A stretch of 64,000 nucleotides of DNA, taken from NCBI GenBank assembly GCA_900095095.1, contig FMBT01000301.1:434001-498000 (forward strand). The letters are read 5' to 3'. Positions 11,588 to 22,628 of the stretch are shown piece by piece (the stretch's first letter is position 1; each line of letters starts with the position of its first letter). The translations under genes and the position numbers were made by a program. The notes beneath the pieces are model-generated. The model had not been told where the DNA came from. It saw only the letters and a program-made list of their open reading frames with translations, and made no database searches. The stretch is from Fragilariopsis cylindrus CCMP1102. Its lineage: Eukaryota > Bacillariophyta > Bacillariophyceae > Bacillariales > Bacillariaceae.

Positions 11588-11806
11588 TTCTCCCTCCGTG
11601 CACCGCTAACCTTACATCACGCTTTTTTCAGGGATTTCAACACAATAAAAGCGTGGAGAAAACATAAAATCTACCAATAGACAGGAAATTTAAAAATTAA
11701 ATGAGATTTTGAAGTTTTCCAGTTTTCCACTCAATCTCAACCGCATTATCGTGTTAAAATTCCTAACAATAGCACAAACTAAATTTAGCGGTACACGGAG
11801 GATCTA
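11588..11806. mobile_element. Degenerate Stowaway-like MITE
   Basis: The left end CTCCCTCCGTGCACCGCTAA (11590-11609) is mirrored near 11785-11801 with one or two changes. The end sequence resembles that of the two better copies at 11993 and 38009, but the interior is unrelated and a clean TA duplication is not visible. Confidence 0.55.
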
Positions 11807-11992
11807 GAGAACTTTCTCGTAAGTGAAGGCGAAAAAGTTGAACGCGTCAACACTCGTTAGCGCCTATGCAGGATCTTAATGGCGTATCCAGTTTCCGTGC
11901 ATTATTTTGCTCGCGCATAAGTAAGTTAGCAGCACGGTAATTTGGTTACGTAAACATTTTGTTGGATGATATGATTGATTGTTAACATAGTA

Positions 11993-12351
11993 CTTCCTCC
12001 GTGCACCGGAAAGTGTCGCGCGGGCTATCGTGTGAGGTCGATCTTGATTTTTTTCACGTGCATTTCACACATGCTAATTTAGTCTATCAGGTTGCCTATT
12101 TTACATGCTAGAGTAAAACTTTAGGATGTTGATATATGAAATCTGTGTAGAATAATAGTTTAGATGGAACCTTCAAATTTTGAAAGATATTCTTTATTGA
12201 TAGAGTTTCACACAATTGAATGATGTATAGTTTTACTAGTATTTGCTAGTTATTTTTTGGGCATTATTTAGTTTTTTGAATTATAGCGTGCTTTAGCGTG
12301 TGTAATTTTCACGCGATAGCCCGCGCGACACTTTCCGGTGCACGGAGGAAG
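11993..12351. mobile_element. Stowaway-like MITE, 359 bp, TA target duplication
   Basis: The TIR starts CTTCCTCCGTGCACCGG and extends about 43 bp with one mismatch (11993-12035 against 12309-12351). TA flanks both ends (11991-11992, 12352-12353). The CTnCCTCCGT end and TA target match the Stowaway group of Tc1/mariner MITEs described in plants. The interior is homologous, in reverse orientation, to the element at 38009-38358. No coding capacity. Confidence 0.85.
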
Positions 12352-12439
12352 TAGTCAACAATCGAAGAAAAGTGACATTTTCATTGCAAACGATAGACGC
12401 ACTGCAATAATTATTTCCTGTTATATATAGTATAAATCA

Positions 12440-13400
12440 TGGTAAAGAAGAAGAGTAGTAGTCATCATGATGTAGTAGTGTTCGGTATTGGTGGTACAGC
12501 TCGGATCGGCCATCAATAGAAGTTGGTCGAAAAGGGAATAATACAAGATTTAATTAAAATCACGTACAGTAATAATTTAAATGGTACAATTTAATTGTAT
12601 TGTAAAGGAAAAATTAAAAAATGGACGCATTGCGATTGATGTATCTAATAATAGTCTGGAGGGTACAGAATAGGAAGAGAAAGAAATTATTGCTGTGTTT
12701 ATTACCAACAAAATTAGATATGATATATGGGAGATACCAACTCGTCAGTCAAGATGCGAATGATCATAATGAAATTGATGAATTGTTGTGTCCAATTTGT
12801 GTATTGATACTAGTATGATATAACAAATGAAAGTTCTTCTCTCGATTTTCATGTTGTGGTGGTCAGATATGTAACAAATGTTTCATATTGCAATTAACTT
12901 ACGTAGTAATAATCCAAATCGGTTGTCCATTATGTCGTACATGCTGATTACGACCGATTGTTCCAATGAGGCAGAAATAACAAACATTAGAGAAAGAGCT
13001 CATCGTGGTAGGTAATGATGCAAATGCAATGTATATAATCTAGGTCGATATTATGATTATGGAACAATATGGTGTACTTCAAGATCAAAAAAATTGCAAG
13101 ATATTGGTATAAGAAGGCTGCATGCAGTACTAGGTTGTTCCTTGCGTGAGATGGTGATGGTGGATCAATTGATTTAGTGGAAGCTGCAAAGTATTTTAAA
13201 TTAGCAGCAGCAGATGGTGGTGGACATATACAAGGTATCACAAATTTAGGATTGTGTTATGGTGTTACCAGTGAATTTAAATATAAAGCAGAACAATTAG
13301 TAACACAAAGTTCCAATCGTGTGTGGTGATCAATTATAGCAGTACAACAATTACAAATATTAGATTTTATTGAAATGTATGCCAAAAAATAATCCAATTA
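12440..13400 (+). pseudogene. RING-finger plus Sel1-like repeat protein, pseudogene
   Basis: Remains of a protein type common in diatoms, in which an N-terminal RING-like finger precedes Sel1-like repeats. Visible pieces: LLCPIC near 12787, then after two in-frame stops FSCCGGQICNKCF and CPLCR (12845-12945) in the same frame. Further on are NDANAMY, YYDYG and LQDQK in shifted frames (13013-13095), and SIDLVEAAKYFKLAAADGG with TNLGLCYG (13158-13262). A stop interrupts the segment before DGDGGS, and the piece LDFIEMYAKK near 13362 probably marks the original C-terminus. Several stops and at least two frameshifts mean no intact product. The locus could also be read as a degraded 5' truncated duplicate; no intact parent lies in this window. 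Confidence 0.7.
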
Positions 13401-13451
13401 TAACAACATCATTTATGTAATGAAGTGCTTGCTATAAAACGTACGTATTAA

Positions 13452-13478
13452 TAGGTAGGTAGGTAGGTAGGTAGGTAA
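13452..13478. repeat. (GGTA)n microsatellite
   Basis: About six tandem copies of the tetranucleotide GGTA. Confidence 0.9.
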
Positions 13479-13734
13479 GAAAAAGAATAGACAATCGAAC
13501 AAATTAATAGTCAACGACAAGAAAAGACACTCAGCTAAAAGACTAACTAGTCGTAGTTGTCATTGTAGTTGCAGTAAAATTATGTTATATTATGTTATAC
13601 TCTATTATACTATTATACTCGATTCTTCTATTCCTATTCTGTCTACTTTTATCTCTTCGATGATGGTGCTGTTCGTTTTCGTTTCTTTTCTAATCTACAG
13701 TACTGCAGTAGCTGGCATGGCACTGTTGTTGTTA

Positions 13735-14566
13735 TTATTGCTTGTTGAGAGAATGGGAATGATACATTTCAGATAACCAACCATGATAACGAGATGGTGA
13801 GAGTGAGGAGGTTCTTCCAGTTGCTGGTACGACGTTAGTAGCAGCAGCAGCAGCAGTATTTGCTTTCGCCTTCTTACTATTGTTCAAGGAAGAACTTTGT
13901 TGTTGTTGTTGATGTTGTAGTACGGCAACAGGATTGTTCTTCACGATACGTGCTATATTCGTCGAATAGTGGTTGTGATGACGTGGATGACGACCTATCC
14001 GTAACGCAGCAAGTGCATCATGTGTTGACATCATGTTGTTCGTTGTTTTATTAGTACTGGTCATCTGTCTGGCTTTATTATTAGCACGACGAGCGATTGC
14101 CATTGATTGTTGCCGTACACCTAATAATGCACCGTAGTGTGGAACAGCAGCAGCAGCTCCTATTAATCTATCCATGATTTTTTGTCTAGTTGCTGTTAAT
14201 TGTTGTTCCTGCTTATTTGATAATGATGAAGATTCCTCCTTCCTATTATGATGTCCGAATCTATAAAAATAGTCTTCACGTGCCATCAATTCTACCATTT
14301 CCATTGGACTGTACCATACCCTAGTGTATGATCTTCTTTGTTTGTTGATAATGTTAGTTTATAATTTTCAACAATGTAAACAACATCATAAATAGAATTA
14401 AAAGAAACAGATTTCTGGATGCTGTTATCACTGGATGATGATGATGACGACGACGAGACAACGACGACGACATGTTGATTTGATTTAGTTTGATTAATTT
14501 CGTATGAGGTGGTTGAGATTGGCTGCGCCTCTGGCGTTGTAGTGGTTTGTAGATTACTTGGATTTC
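13735..14566 (-). CDS. Second 'VSF...WYS' family protein, apparently frameshifted
   Basis: The downstream frame (14304-13735) encodes 189 aa starting MEMVELMARED. Reading upstream in that frame gives RVWYSP directly before this Met, so the ATG is internal to the conserved motif and is probably not the start. The VSF half (SVSFNSIYDVVYIVENYK) lies just upstream in another frame, after a Ser run; that frame is open back to a plausible splice acceptor (CCTACAG) ending at 14567. Joining the halves needs a one-base shift near 14318-14345. Order and spacing match the intact paralogue at 11011-11469. The C-terminal part has Gln and Ala runs and SRYHGWLSEMYHSH. Either a pseudogene, a sequence error or an unrecognised short intron explains the break. 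Exon 1 was not located. Confidence 0.55.
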
Positions 14567-16175
14567 CTGTAGGTTATGAAATAAGTTGTTGAGTTTAATG
14601 AAGAGATAATAAAAAGAAAGTATCAAACTATTGCATGAAAGCAAACAAAATGAATGCCAAAAAAGGATACGGCAACGCACGACTGACTCACTCGCCCTCT
14701 CACTCGCTTTGTTCACTCCGTTTTAGTCGAGGATTCCAGTAACAGTATTTGGTCTTTTTCGACACGATCGAGATTTTCATTTACAGTATGATGCGCTTTA
14801 CAGTTTTGCTTTAGTTTTACAGATGGAACTTACTTCCAACAGAAATGTGTGTACTTGAAGTAGTTTAGAGGCTGAGTGTTGGGCTCGTAAACCCAAAGGT
14901 TCGTGGATCGAAAGTACGCTTGAGCTAAAAACGTTTTGAAGACTTGAAGCAAGTACTACTATTGGTATTGTATTCACTTCTTTGGAAAATTTGATACTGT
15001 TCTAGCCATCTTATCGTCAAAATTGATGACGTTATTATGGTTAGCTCTGTTATCTGTCACTCCTTATAGCCTACCCTTCCTGCTTTGTACAGAAATAATT
15101 GTGTTTTATCGTTTAAAAGTTCTGATGTTCCGCCATTAATTACTACCGCTTTACAATCTCGCCGTTCCCATTTTATTCCACCCAGCTAGGAGCATACAGA
15201 ATCTTATTACTTGTTGAGATAAACTGGGTTTGGGTACAGTATCGGCTCCTTTTTTCTTCTTTCCTTTTCCCTTTCTACTCCGATGTGTTGAGATTTTTGA
15301 AAGGAAGGTGATATGTGAACAATGAACACATACATACTAGCTAGTCCATAATAGATGCATTTATTATGCAGAAATTCCGTATTTTGTACGTACATATAGC
15401 AATAATATTGCTGGATAGAAATTGCTGTATACATTATAGACGTATTCTTTTTGTGATACAAGTATCTACCACGAATGAAATTGAATTGCCGCACAACAAC
15501 TGTTATCGTGGGTGGTGCGCCTAAGTTGAAGTTTTTTGGGTGAAGTGGCATGCCTTTTTGGAAAAGAAAAGAAAATCAATCATGATTGGGTACTGTACTA
15601 TACAACTAAACTAGGAAGCCCGCACCCACCCTCTCCGCGGGACCCCGATCCTAAGTGAATGTATTTTATGCGTTCTGATTTCGTGCACTACAGTACAGTA
15701 GTAGAAAAGAAAAGAAATGATGTGATTGGGCTTTTTTTGGTCGCAACCCGACGCGTCGTGCCACTTTGCCTGTGATAAGCAGGTATACTAGTATGATGGC
15801 TGGATAGGGCACTGTATCGTGCTACTAGGGTGATACTGTTCTGTTAGAGGCGCGAAAAAGTGCTCAGGTGATAGTAATAATTGTTTTGTGTGTGTATGTG
15901 TGTGTGATTAGATAAAATGCAAACGAGTTTTTTTTAAAATGATACAGTAGCTACCAGGAAATGAAATTGAATTGCCTTCTAGCATACAACAATATCACGG
16001 GAAAAACTTCATCACATTGAATTCTAAAACCGGTTGTGCTGACTTCTATCGTAGAAAAATGAGATTAATAAGAGATCGTTTAGTAGTAGTAGTAGTAGTA
16101 GGAGGAATGGTAGTAATGGTTTTGTATTATACATGTATTATTGACTTCTAGCTATACATACTAAAAATGTATTAT
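14567..16175. other. Intergenic region, 1.6 kb
   Basis: It probably contains the missing 5' exon of the gene ending at 13735; a minus-strand open frame at 14354-14716 overlaps it but looks non-coding. A tRNA-like fragment lies near 14861-14930. CA and TAG microsatellite stretches occur near 15890 and 16085. No other gene seen. Confidence 0.4.
14861..14930 (+). other. tRNA-Thr-like fragment (degenerate or SINE-derived)
   Basis: TTGGGCTCGTAAACCCAA forms an anticodon-like hairpin with CGT in the loop. It is followed by AAAGGTTCGTGGATCGAAAG, which resembles a variable loop plus T-arm. The loop is one base too long, the T-stem does not pair well and no acceptor stem was found, so I do not call a tRNA gene. 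Confidence 0.25.
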
Positions 16176-16913
16176 CTATTCTCTCACAAATAGTTGTTGT
16201 TTTCGTGGAAGGACAAATTTCGTCTCGTCATCTTCATCATTGTATGTATCCACAGTATAAGCAGAAGCAGAAGAAGAAGAACATAACGAAACTGAGGAAT
16301 CTGCTACTTGTTCGTCGTGTGATAATTTTCTTCGCTTTGTTCCATGACATAGAACTACATCCATTTGTTCTATTGTTGATATTGATGTGTTGTTGTTAAA
16401 TTGCTGTTGATGCTGATCTGATTGATCATTATTGTTGTAATCATTATCATCATCATCGTTAAGAAATGGTGAAACATCAAGACCAGTAAAGAATTCTGCA
16501 AGTTGATTATCATCCGCTTCCTCTGGCATTAATGGTGCATATATGTCATCACACAGTTGTAGTGCTGCTTGTGGTGGAACTTCTACGAAACGTCGAACGT
16601 CAGTGGGAGATGATGAGGGAGTAATAGTAGTGGTAGTGGTGGTGGTGGTGGTGGTGGTGGCAGTAGTAGTAGTAACATCATTATCGTCTTCGTAATCGTT
16701 GTTATCATCTACATCATTTGAGTTTGCTGGAGTTACAATATTAGGATGTGAATTTTCATCTTCATCGTTATTATGCTGTTGCCTCCGAAGACTATTCATG
16801 CGATCAAATTTACTTCCGAAGCGATTGTTCATGTTTGTCATTTTTGTTGTAATTGTTATTGTTGATGGTGGTGGTGTTGTTTGTGTTGTATTGTTTTGAA
16901 ATGTTTTGAACAT
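16176..16913 (-). CDS. Low-complexity, probably nuclear protein
   Basis: A single-exon frame of 245 aa starting at 16913. The protein is dominated by low complexity: an Asp/Asn-rich stretch, a Thr tract encoded by a GGT-type microsatellite, then more Asp/Asn. The only ordered-looking segment is RRFVEVPPQAALQLCDDIYAPLMPEE (about residues 106-131, given here as RRFVEVPPQ through LMPEE), followed by LAEFFTGLDVSPFL. KRRKLS near residue 193 is a good monopartite nuclear localisation signal. The acidic LAEFFTGLDVSPFL segment could act as an activation-type motif, which is inference only. I recognise no family. Confidence 0.5.
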   Translation of the reverse strand: MFKTFQNNTTQTTPPPSTITITTKMTNMNNRFGSKFDRMNSLRRQQHNNDEDENSHPNIVTPANSNDVDDNNDYEDDNDVTTTTATTTTTTTTTTTITPSSSPTDVRRFVEVPPQAALQLCDDIYAPLMPEEADDNQLAEFFTGLDVSPFLNDDDDNDYNNNDQSDQHQQQFNNNTSISTIEQMDVVLCHGTKRRKLSHDEQVADSSVSLCSSSSASAYTVDTYNDEDDETKFVLPRKQQLFVRE

Positions 16914-17879
16914 TATTTTGTGTTTGTGTGAGTGGTCTTTTGTCTTTTTTTTTCTTTGCTGTATGTTAAAAGTTGTGAGTGTGAAGACTGGTAAATTAGA
17001 TAGATAATATATATATCAAACTTGGGTGTTCCCTTTTTCATATACTATATATGTACGGAGAGAAGGAAGCGATGATTGACCTGACGAATCTCAAAACTAA
17101 AAAAAGAACCAATCGGCACAACTCAACTCCCACCACTCTTGCTGTTCCCATGACTTTATTATTGACTATCGTTGCTGATTACGCGCCACGATTAGAAAAT
17201 TCGCATACAAGTTACTAAGTAAAGTGGACGAGTCATCACATCACTCGCAAATTAATCATCAGTCACACATAATAATGCATAAATATGATAAATATAATAT
17301 TTTACTTAGGAGGTGATCAACATAATTATGGCGAATATTGCATGAACTTCTTAAGCGACGTGTAAAGGCGGCTGTACTATCAGTACGAAAAGCGAAACAC
17401 ACCCGCTACGTGTAGGCCCTAAAGTCGCAGCAGTATGTACAGTACTGTACAGTAGGTCCTAATGCAATCTTGTATGCATGGAAAAGCGAACCACATCACC
17501 CACCTCCACTATCGAACGCCGAAATTATTCGATTGATTCATTCACTTGTTCTTGGATTGTACCAGTGTTAGCAAGTCACAGATAAAATCCTTTTTTGAGG
17601 GGATGAAAGTCATTTACTTAACATAGTAGTAGGACATACAAATATCAATTTTCAGTATAGCACTTAAGGAAGTAAGAACTATCAACATTTACGATACACT
17701 CATTTAATTTGAAGTTTTTGTTGGGACTTTTATGTGTTTACACTCCTTTAATTTTGAATTTGTTAATCGTGCGTGCACTATAAGAGTTTACAAAAGTGAA
17801 TAAGTCTCTTCCCCCTCGTCGCTCTATTACTATTATTTTTTTACAACTGTAATAACTTTACTGTAGTAGACAGCGTACA

Positions 17880-18375
17880 ACAGCATTCCTTATAGCGAAG
17901 CAATGTAATCGTGAGAAGTAAAAAAAAGGCGATTGAATGCGAAGCGAGCGAACGCGACGGTTACAAGTGAGATCATTATTGCTGTGGAACAGAACAGTCA
18001 GTCATGAAGTAGCTATTAGTATTTTATTACCGGTAAAATGTGTGAGTACTGTATTAACGTTTACTGTACAGTAAGTATACAAAAAGCATTCTTTAAAGTA
18101 AAAAGCAATCGTGAGAAGTAAAAAAGGCGATCAATCGCGAAGCGAACGCGCCAGATGCAAGTAAGTGATCGTGGATAGAACAGTCGCAATGAGTCATAAA
18201 TCTAAATTATCACAACTACATTGTACATTGGTATGGCGATGGCATGGCATTGTGTTGTTAAGGCTGAAGTATCATTTGAGCGCTGATGATTTTTCGAAGC
18301 AAGTGACATCACGACTACTTCTTAGAAAAGGCCTTTGAATGCGAAGCAAACGCGACGGTTGAAAGTGATCATGGT
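17880..18375 (+). repeat. Three imperfect tandem copies, ~190-bp spacing
   Basis: Copies near 17886, 18073 and 18290 share GCATTC, CAATCGTGAGAAGTAAAAAA, GGCGAT, GAAGCGAACGCG and AACAGTCG-like blocks. The third is the most diverged and retains mainly GAATGCGAAGCAAACGCGAC and GTGATCATGGTGGAAC. Confidence 0.6.
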
Positions 18376-18400
18376 GGAACATTCGCTGACCATGAACATA

Positions 18401-18474
18401 TAGCCATAGCCATAGCCATAGCCATAGCCATAGTAATAGCAATAGCAATAGCAATAGCAATAGCAATAGCAATA
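18401..18474 (+). repeat. Hexanucleotide microsatellite (AGCCAT)n then (AGCAAT)n
   Basis: About five AGCCAT units pass into about seven AGCAAT units. Open frames on the minus strand here are products of the repeat. Confidence 0.9.
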
Positions 18475-18793
18475 ACGACAACGACAACGTAGCGAGATGC
18501 AAAATGACGGAGAATAATAATACTAAGACTTTTAGTGGCGTGGCGTGGCCAAACGAGCGCCATCGGTAGGCTAGCGGATAACAAAGGACTTTTTTAATTC
18601 CAAATAAAAAAGGTTATATGGTAGTATTATAGAAAATGTAACCTCATAATCTTTACGCACGCATTCACATTAGTTTTTGTTGTTTCTTATCTTGATAGAC
18701 TAACTGACTTCTTTCCCCTTTTCTAGATGAAATGTTGATTTAGTATTTATTTTTGATTTTTATTTCTCGTTTTTTTATTATGATACATTCATC

Positions 18794-20350
18794 TCATCCA
18801 AGTATACCACCAGGAATATAACCAGTATTTCTAACTAATGCTGCACCACCTTGCATATATGGATGTGCAAAGTATGCACCAATTGTACCAGCAGCAATTA
18901 AAAAATAGGGACCACGTAATAATTCTTTGTAATAGTCCGATGGTAATTGTTGTCTACCTTCTATTATTGCCTGGAAGGGTAGAACAGATGTACGTTCTTT
19001 TATAACAGTATTCCATGTCTCGTCACCAAATTCTTGTTTATATCGTCGATCACCATTCCAACAGGAGAACCAATGATGACCCACTAATAATGCCATAGTT
19101 AATGCCGTAAAACTGGTACCAACCATCAATAAATGTCCATAACTCCACATACATTGACCAATAAATTGTGGATGTCTTGTGATACGTATAATACCTGTTT
19201 CCCATAAATGTAATTTAGGTGTTTCAACCGCAGCCACTTCTTTTAAATTAAATACCGATGGATATAACAGAAGAAAACTTAAAAAGTTAATGGTCCAGGC
19301 AAATGTATGTGCATATGGATTATGACTTAAATCATAAAATTGATACCCATCATGGACATGTGATATAAAATAGGTGATCCAACTATAACTTAAACATAAT
19401 GATGGGAAGGCAAATATTACTCTCCATGTACGTGCACCCACTATTTTTTCACCATAGGGACGTAAGGATGCTAATCCAGAATGCATTAATGGGAATATTA
19501 TACCATAAAATAATGTCACATAAGAGCTAATGTATTTACCATTTGCATTTGCTGGTGCGAATGATTCAAATAAATGTGTTAAATCATCGGAATATCCTGT
19601 TACAGGATAGACCCATAATACAGCAACTGCTGTTAATATCGTGGCAACTGCGGCCGTAAATGTAAACCAACCAGTTTGTCCTAATTTCCCCCATTCTTCT
19701 TTTTGTATATCAAAGACACCAGCATCACCACCCACAAATAAATCACCAGCTTCTTGTCGATTCGAATCATAGGTCTTTGTTAAAAATGGTACTATCGGTA
19801 AATCATTTGTGGATGATGATGATGATGATTGAGTAGTAACAGTAGCAGTAAAAACATTAAGTTCGTCTTCCATTGTCATAAGTTCGTCTTCCATTGTCAT
19901 TGTTGTCATAGCTTTAACATCGGGAGTTTTATCAATGACAGGTGAAGTAGGATTACTACTTGTATTGTCGTTGCCATCGTTGACGCTGTCACTGCTCATT
20001 AAAAGAGATTGTTGATGACGATGAGGACGGCTTTGAAATGAGATACTTGATACTGATTTCGATTTCATTTTCATTTGTGTCATCGTCGTCGTCATCTGTG
20101 GAAAAGTACTACTACTGAACGCGTGAGCTATTAGAATTCCTCCTCCTCCTAATCCTAATCCTCCAATCGTCATCGTCGTCGTCAAAATCACCGTCGATGT
20201 GATTGTAATTGCGACTGTGCTCAACAACAATCTAAACAACCCCATTTTTGTCATCGTCGATGAAGTATTCCTGTTCATAATAATATCGTAGTATAGTTCG
20301 TCGTCGTTCTTTGTCGTTGTCGTTGTCGTTTTGTTCTTCTGGTCACACAC
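18794..20350 (-). CDS. Z-ISO: Plastid 15-cis-zeta-carotene isomerase (Z-ISO, NnrU family)
   Basis: This enzyme isomerises the 15-cis bond of 9,15,9'-tri-cis-zeta-carotene between phytoene desaturase and zeta-carotene desaturase in carotenoid synthesis. The predicted protein is 518 aa. The C-terminal ~290 residues are an integral-membrane NnrU domain with several TM helices and the family's conserved motifs [14 protein letters not shown] (about residue 288), [23 protein letters not shown] (about 388) and [16 protein letters not shown]. Conserved His residues in this family are reported to bind heme. The N-terminus has a hydrophobic signal (about residues 36-75) ending in AHAF, a diatom plastid motif; a Ser/Thr-rich linker follows. 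Translation may start at Met-25 or Met-36 rather than Met-1, since the first 35 residues are polar and would precede the signal peptide. Single exon. A TGGAAGA-type direct repeat gives duplicated MEDEL. Confidence 0.9.
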   Translation of the reverse strand: MCDQKNKTTTTTTKNDDELYYDIIMNRNTSSTMTKMGLFRLLLSTVAITITSTVILTTTMTIGGLGLGGGGILIAHAFSSSTFPQMTTTMTQMKMKSKSVSSISFQSRPHRHQQSLLMSSDSVNDGNDNTSSNPTSPVIDKTPDVKAMTTMTMEDELMTMEDELNVFTATVTTQSSSSSSTNDLPIVPFLTKTYDSNRQEAGDLFVGGDAGVFDIQKEEWGKLGQTGWFTFTAAVATILTAVAVLWVYPVTGYSDDLTHLFESFAPANANGKYISSYVTLFYGIIFPLMHSGLASLRPYGEKIVGARTWRVIFAFPSLCLSYSWITYFISHVHDGYQFYDLSHNPYAHTFAWTINFLSFLLLYPSVFNLKEVAAVETPKLHLWETGIIRITRHPQFIGQCMWSYGHLLMVGTSFTALTMALLVGHHWFSCWNGDRRYKQEFGDETWNTVIKERTSVLPFQAIIEGRQQLPSDYYKELLRGPYFLIAAGTIGAYFAHPYMQGGAALVRNTGYIPGGILG

Positions 20351-21055
20351 TCGTTTTGTGTGAGTGAAAGTTGTGCTTGTAGTAATGCCTTTCCGCTATC
20401 CGTTCCGATGTGACCTTCTGCTTGCCGATTAAGTCCGTTACTCTCAATCGTCCGATGCTTGTTCTTTGTACAGATTTTTCTTGTTTATTCTTGTATAATA
20501 GTATAGTTGTGGAGGAGGAGGATACCGTACTGTCGTTTTTGATTTTGATCCGATGTGATGTGTGTTCTGTTCATCTTCGGCAGGCAGCAAAGAACAGATA
20601 TATCGCAACCAAAGAAAAAAGGATACCCATCAAGTGCGTCGTGGCGTGTCAAGTTCAACTATATGCAAATTTGATCGAAAGAGATGGTTTTCTCGTGTCC
20701 CCCTTAAATTCGACTCCTTCAACTGACTCACTCGATTAAGAAAAATGCTACTACGGTAACTATCGGGCATAATTTGAACACACGTGCTTTCGCATGCATG
20801 CCGCCGCCAAGAAAGCTCAAGCAAAACATCGAGCAACTACATATAATTTCAACAATCAGTTCAGCCAACAACGTACAAGATCGACACAACAAACCTTTCT
20901 TACCGATACCGAAGAACCATCGAAATACTGACAAGTAGGAAAGCAGAGAAGACTACATTTCATTACAGAAATTAAAACACCAAACAACGAGTGCTTTGAA
21001 ATAGAACACATAAAAATAATCTAAGTTAATTTAATTTAAATAATTACCCCATTCG
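20351..21055. other. Divergent promoter region between Z-ISO and the SAP30/SGF29 gene
   Basis: The two genes point away from each other, so this 705-bp interval should hold both promoters and 5' UTRs. Overlapping open frames on both strands near 20410-20930 show no domain and are not called. Just before the 21056 start the sequence is AT-rich (AATTTAATTTAAATAATTA). Confidence 0.45.
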
Positions 21056-22628
21056 ATGGCAATCATGCAAAAAGTTCAAGGTAGTAAAAAATCGAAATCA
21101 TCAAGTTCGAGTAGTGGTGGTGGGGGTGGTAACAGCAACAGCGGTGGTGGCGGTGCTGATCCAGTGTCGTCATCAACAACAAAAGAAACTGTGACAAAAG
21201 CTTCAGGTGGAAGTACTAGTACTAAAAAAAAGACGGGACCAAAAACTGGACATTCCCGTAGTTATCCACGTGGTGTTGGATTAGATTTTCGTAAATTAGC
21301 AGGGTTAACATTAGTTAGTTATATTGATCATCATGGTACGTGTATAACGTTTAACGTTTTGTTTCTTTCAATAAAAGTTTAATCTGCCTTTTATATTTAA
21401 AAAGAGAGAGAAAGAGTGTGTGCGTGTGTGTGTATGTGTGAGAGGAGCCGAAGCTTAAATAGGCGGATGTCATGGAATGAATCCCATAATTTTTATTTAT
21501 TTTAAAAACTCACAACTGAATTCGTTATTCTTCCTTTATTTTCCTCTTTTTCCTCTCTTATAACTCATCTATACATCAAATGTTCTACTATTACTTGTTG
21601 TAGGAGTAAAAGTCCGTCCCGAAGCACCACCCTCTGAATTAGCGGTGGCGGTGGCACGTCATTTTGAACAAATGGAAGTAGATGAAGAAGATGTGATTGG
21701 TGGTTTCTTAGAACGATTAGAAGAGGGACCCACAGTGGCCACTGAATATTCACGTAAAACACAACGGTATCCAATTAAAACAGTATCATCCGCAGCGGAT
21801 AGTAGTTCGAAAAAAGCTGCTGCCGCTGCTGCGAAAAAAGCAGCGAAAGCTGGAGGAGGTAGTACTGGTAAAGATGGTAGTAAGAGTGGTGGTAGTGGGG
21901 ATCCTAATTCCTACAAGTCGAATCTTGCGAATAATGATTCTTCCGTTATGTCCACTTTACCATCTGCCAGTGCAAGTACACGTATTGTCAATCGCAAACG
22001 TACCAAGTGGGCCGCACGTCCCGGAGAGCAGGTGGCAGCCAAAGTAACACGTACTGATGAAAATGGATCCTGGATCTTAGCCAGTGTACAACGATTTTAT
22101 GTCGATACGGAAACCTATGATGTACAAGATGAAGATGATACATCGAAATTAATTCGTTTACCGTGGAGTCATGTCATGCGATTATCGACGGGTGCTGAAG
22201 GTTGTTTTGTGAAAAGTGCTGATTGTATGGCAATTTTTCCAGAAACGACCTCCTTTTATAAATCCAAGGTCGCTAAAAGTCCGGTTTGGAAATTAGATCA
22301 TGGTGTACCCTGTGTCAAAGAAATTGTAGTACAATTCGAAGATGATGAAGATACTCTGACCGGTAAAACACCACGTCGACGTGTACCATCCCGGTATGTG
22401 ATTCCCACACCCTCCGCCTACTTTTATGATGAACATGAAGATGTGGATTTGATTTCACCAACATTATCAAATCGTACTACTACTAGTAGTAATTCAACAA
22501 CACCCACACCCAGTTCTACTACTGTCGCAACTTCAGCTACTGCTGGTGCTGCAACAACAACAACCGTAGTACCAAGTACTAGTACTAATAGTGCCACCGT
22601 AACATCAAGCACAACAGTAAAAAAGTAA
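21056..22628 (+). CDS. SAP30-like domain fused to SGF29-like tandem Tudor domain
   Basis: Two exons, 21056-21335 and 21604-22628, with a 268-nt intron (GTACGT...TTGTAG, phase 1) give 434 aa. Residues about 73-135 (GLDFRKLAGLTLVSYIDHH, then GVKVRPEAPPSELAVAVARHF and DEEDVIGGFLERLEEGP) match the Sin3-binding domain of SAP30-like corepressor subunits. After a Lys/Ala/Gly-rich linker, residues about 232-362 match the SGF29 tandem Tudor domain: EQVAAKVTRTDENGSWILASV, IFPETTSFYKSKV, VVQFEDDEDT and RYVIPTPSAY. SGF29 Tudors read H3K4me2/3 in SAGA; SAP30 belongs to Sin3 histone deacetylase complexes. The protein therefore probably links a methyl-lysine reader to a histone-modifying complex in the nucleus. 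The usual N-terminal coiled coil of SGF29 is absent. The intron splits the SAP30-like domain, so splicing is needed for either half to connect. Confidence 0.8.

Larger units (their letters stand above)
16914..18793. other. Intergenic region, 1.9 kb, with local repeats
   Basis: No credible gene. It holds three imperfect copies of a ~190-bp-spaced sequence (17880-18375) and a hexanucleotide microsatellite. A CAGTA/TACTG-rich patch lies at 17430-17455. Confidence 0.5.

Noticed and set aside
20410-20934. Overlapping open frames on both strands in the divergent promoter region
   Set aside because: No domain, mutually overlapping, and placed where two promoters are expected.
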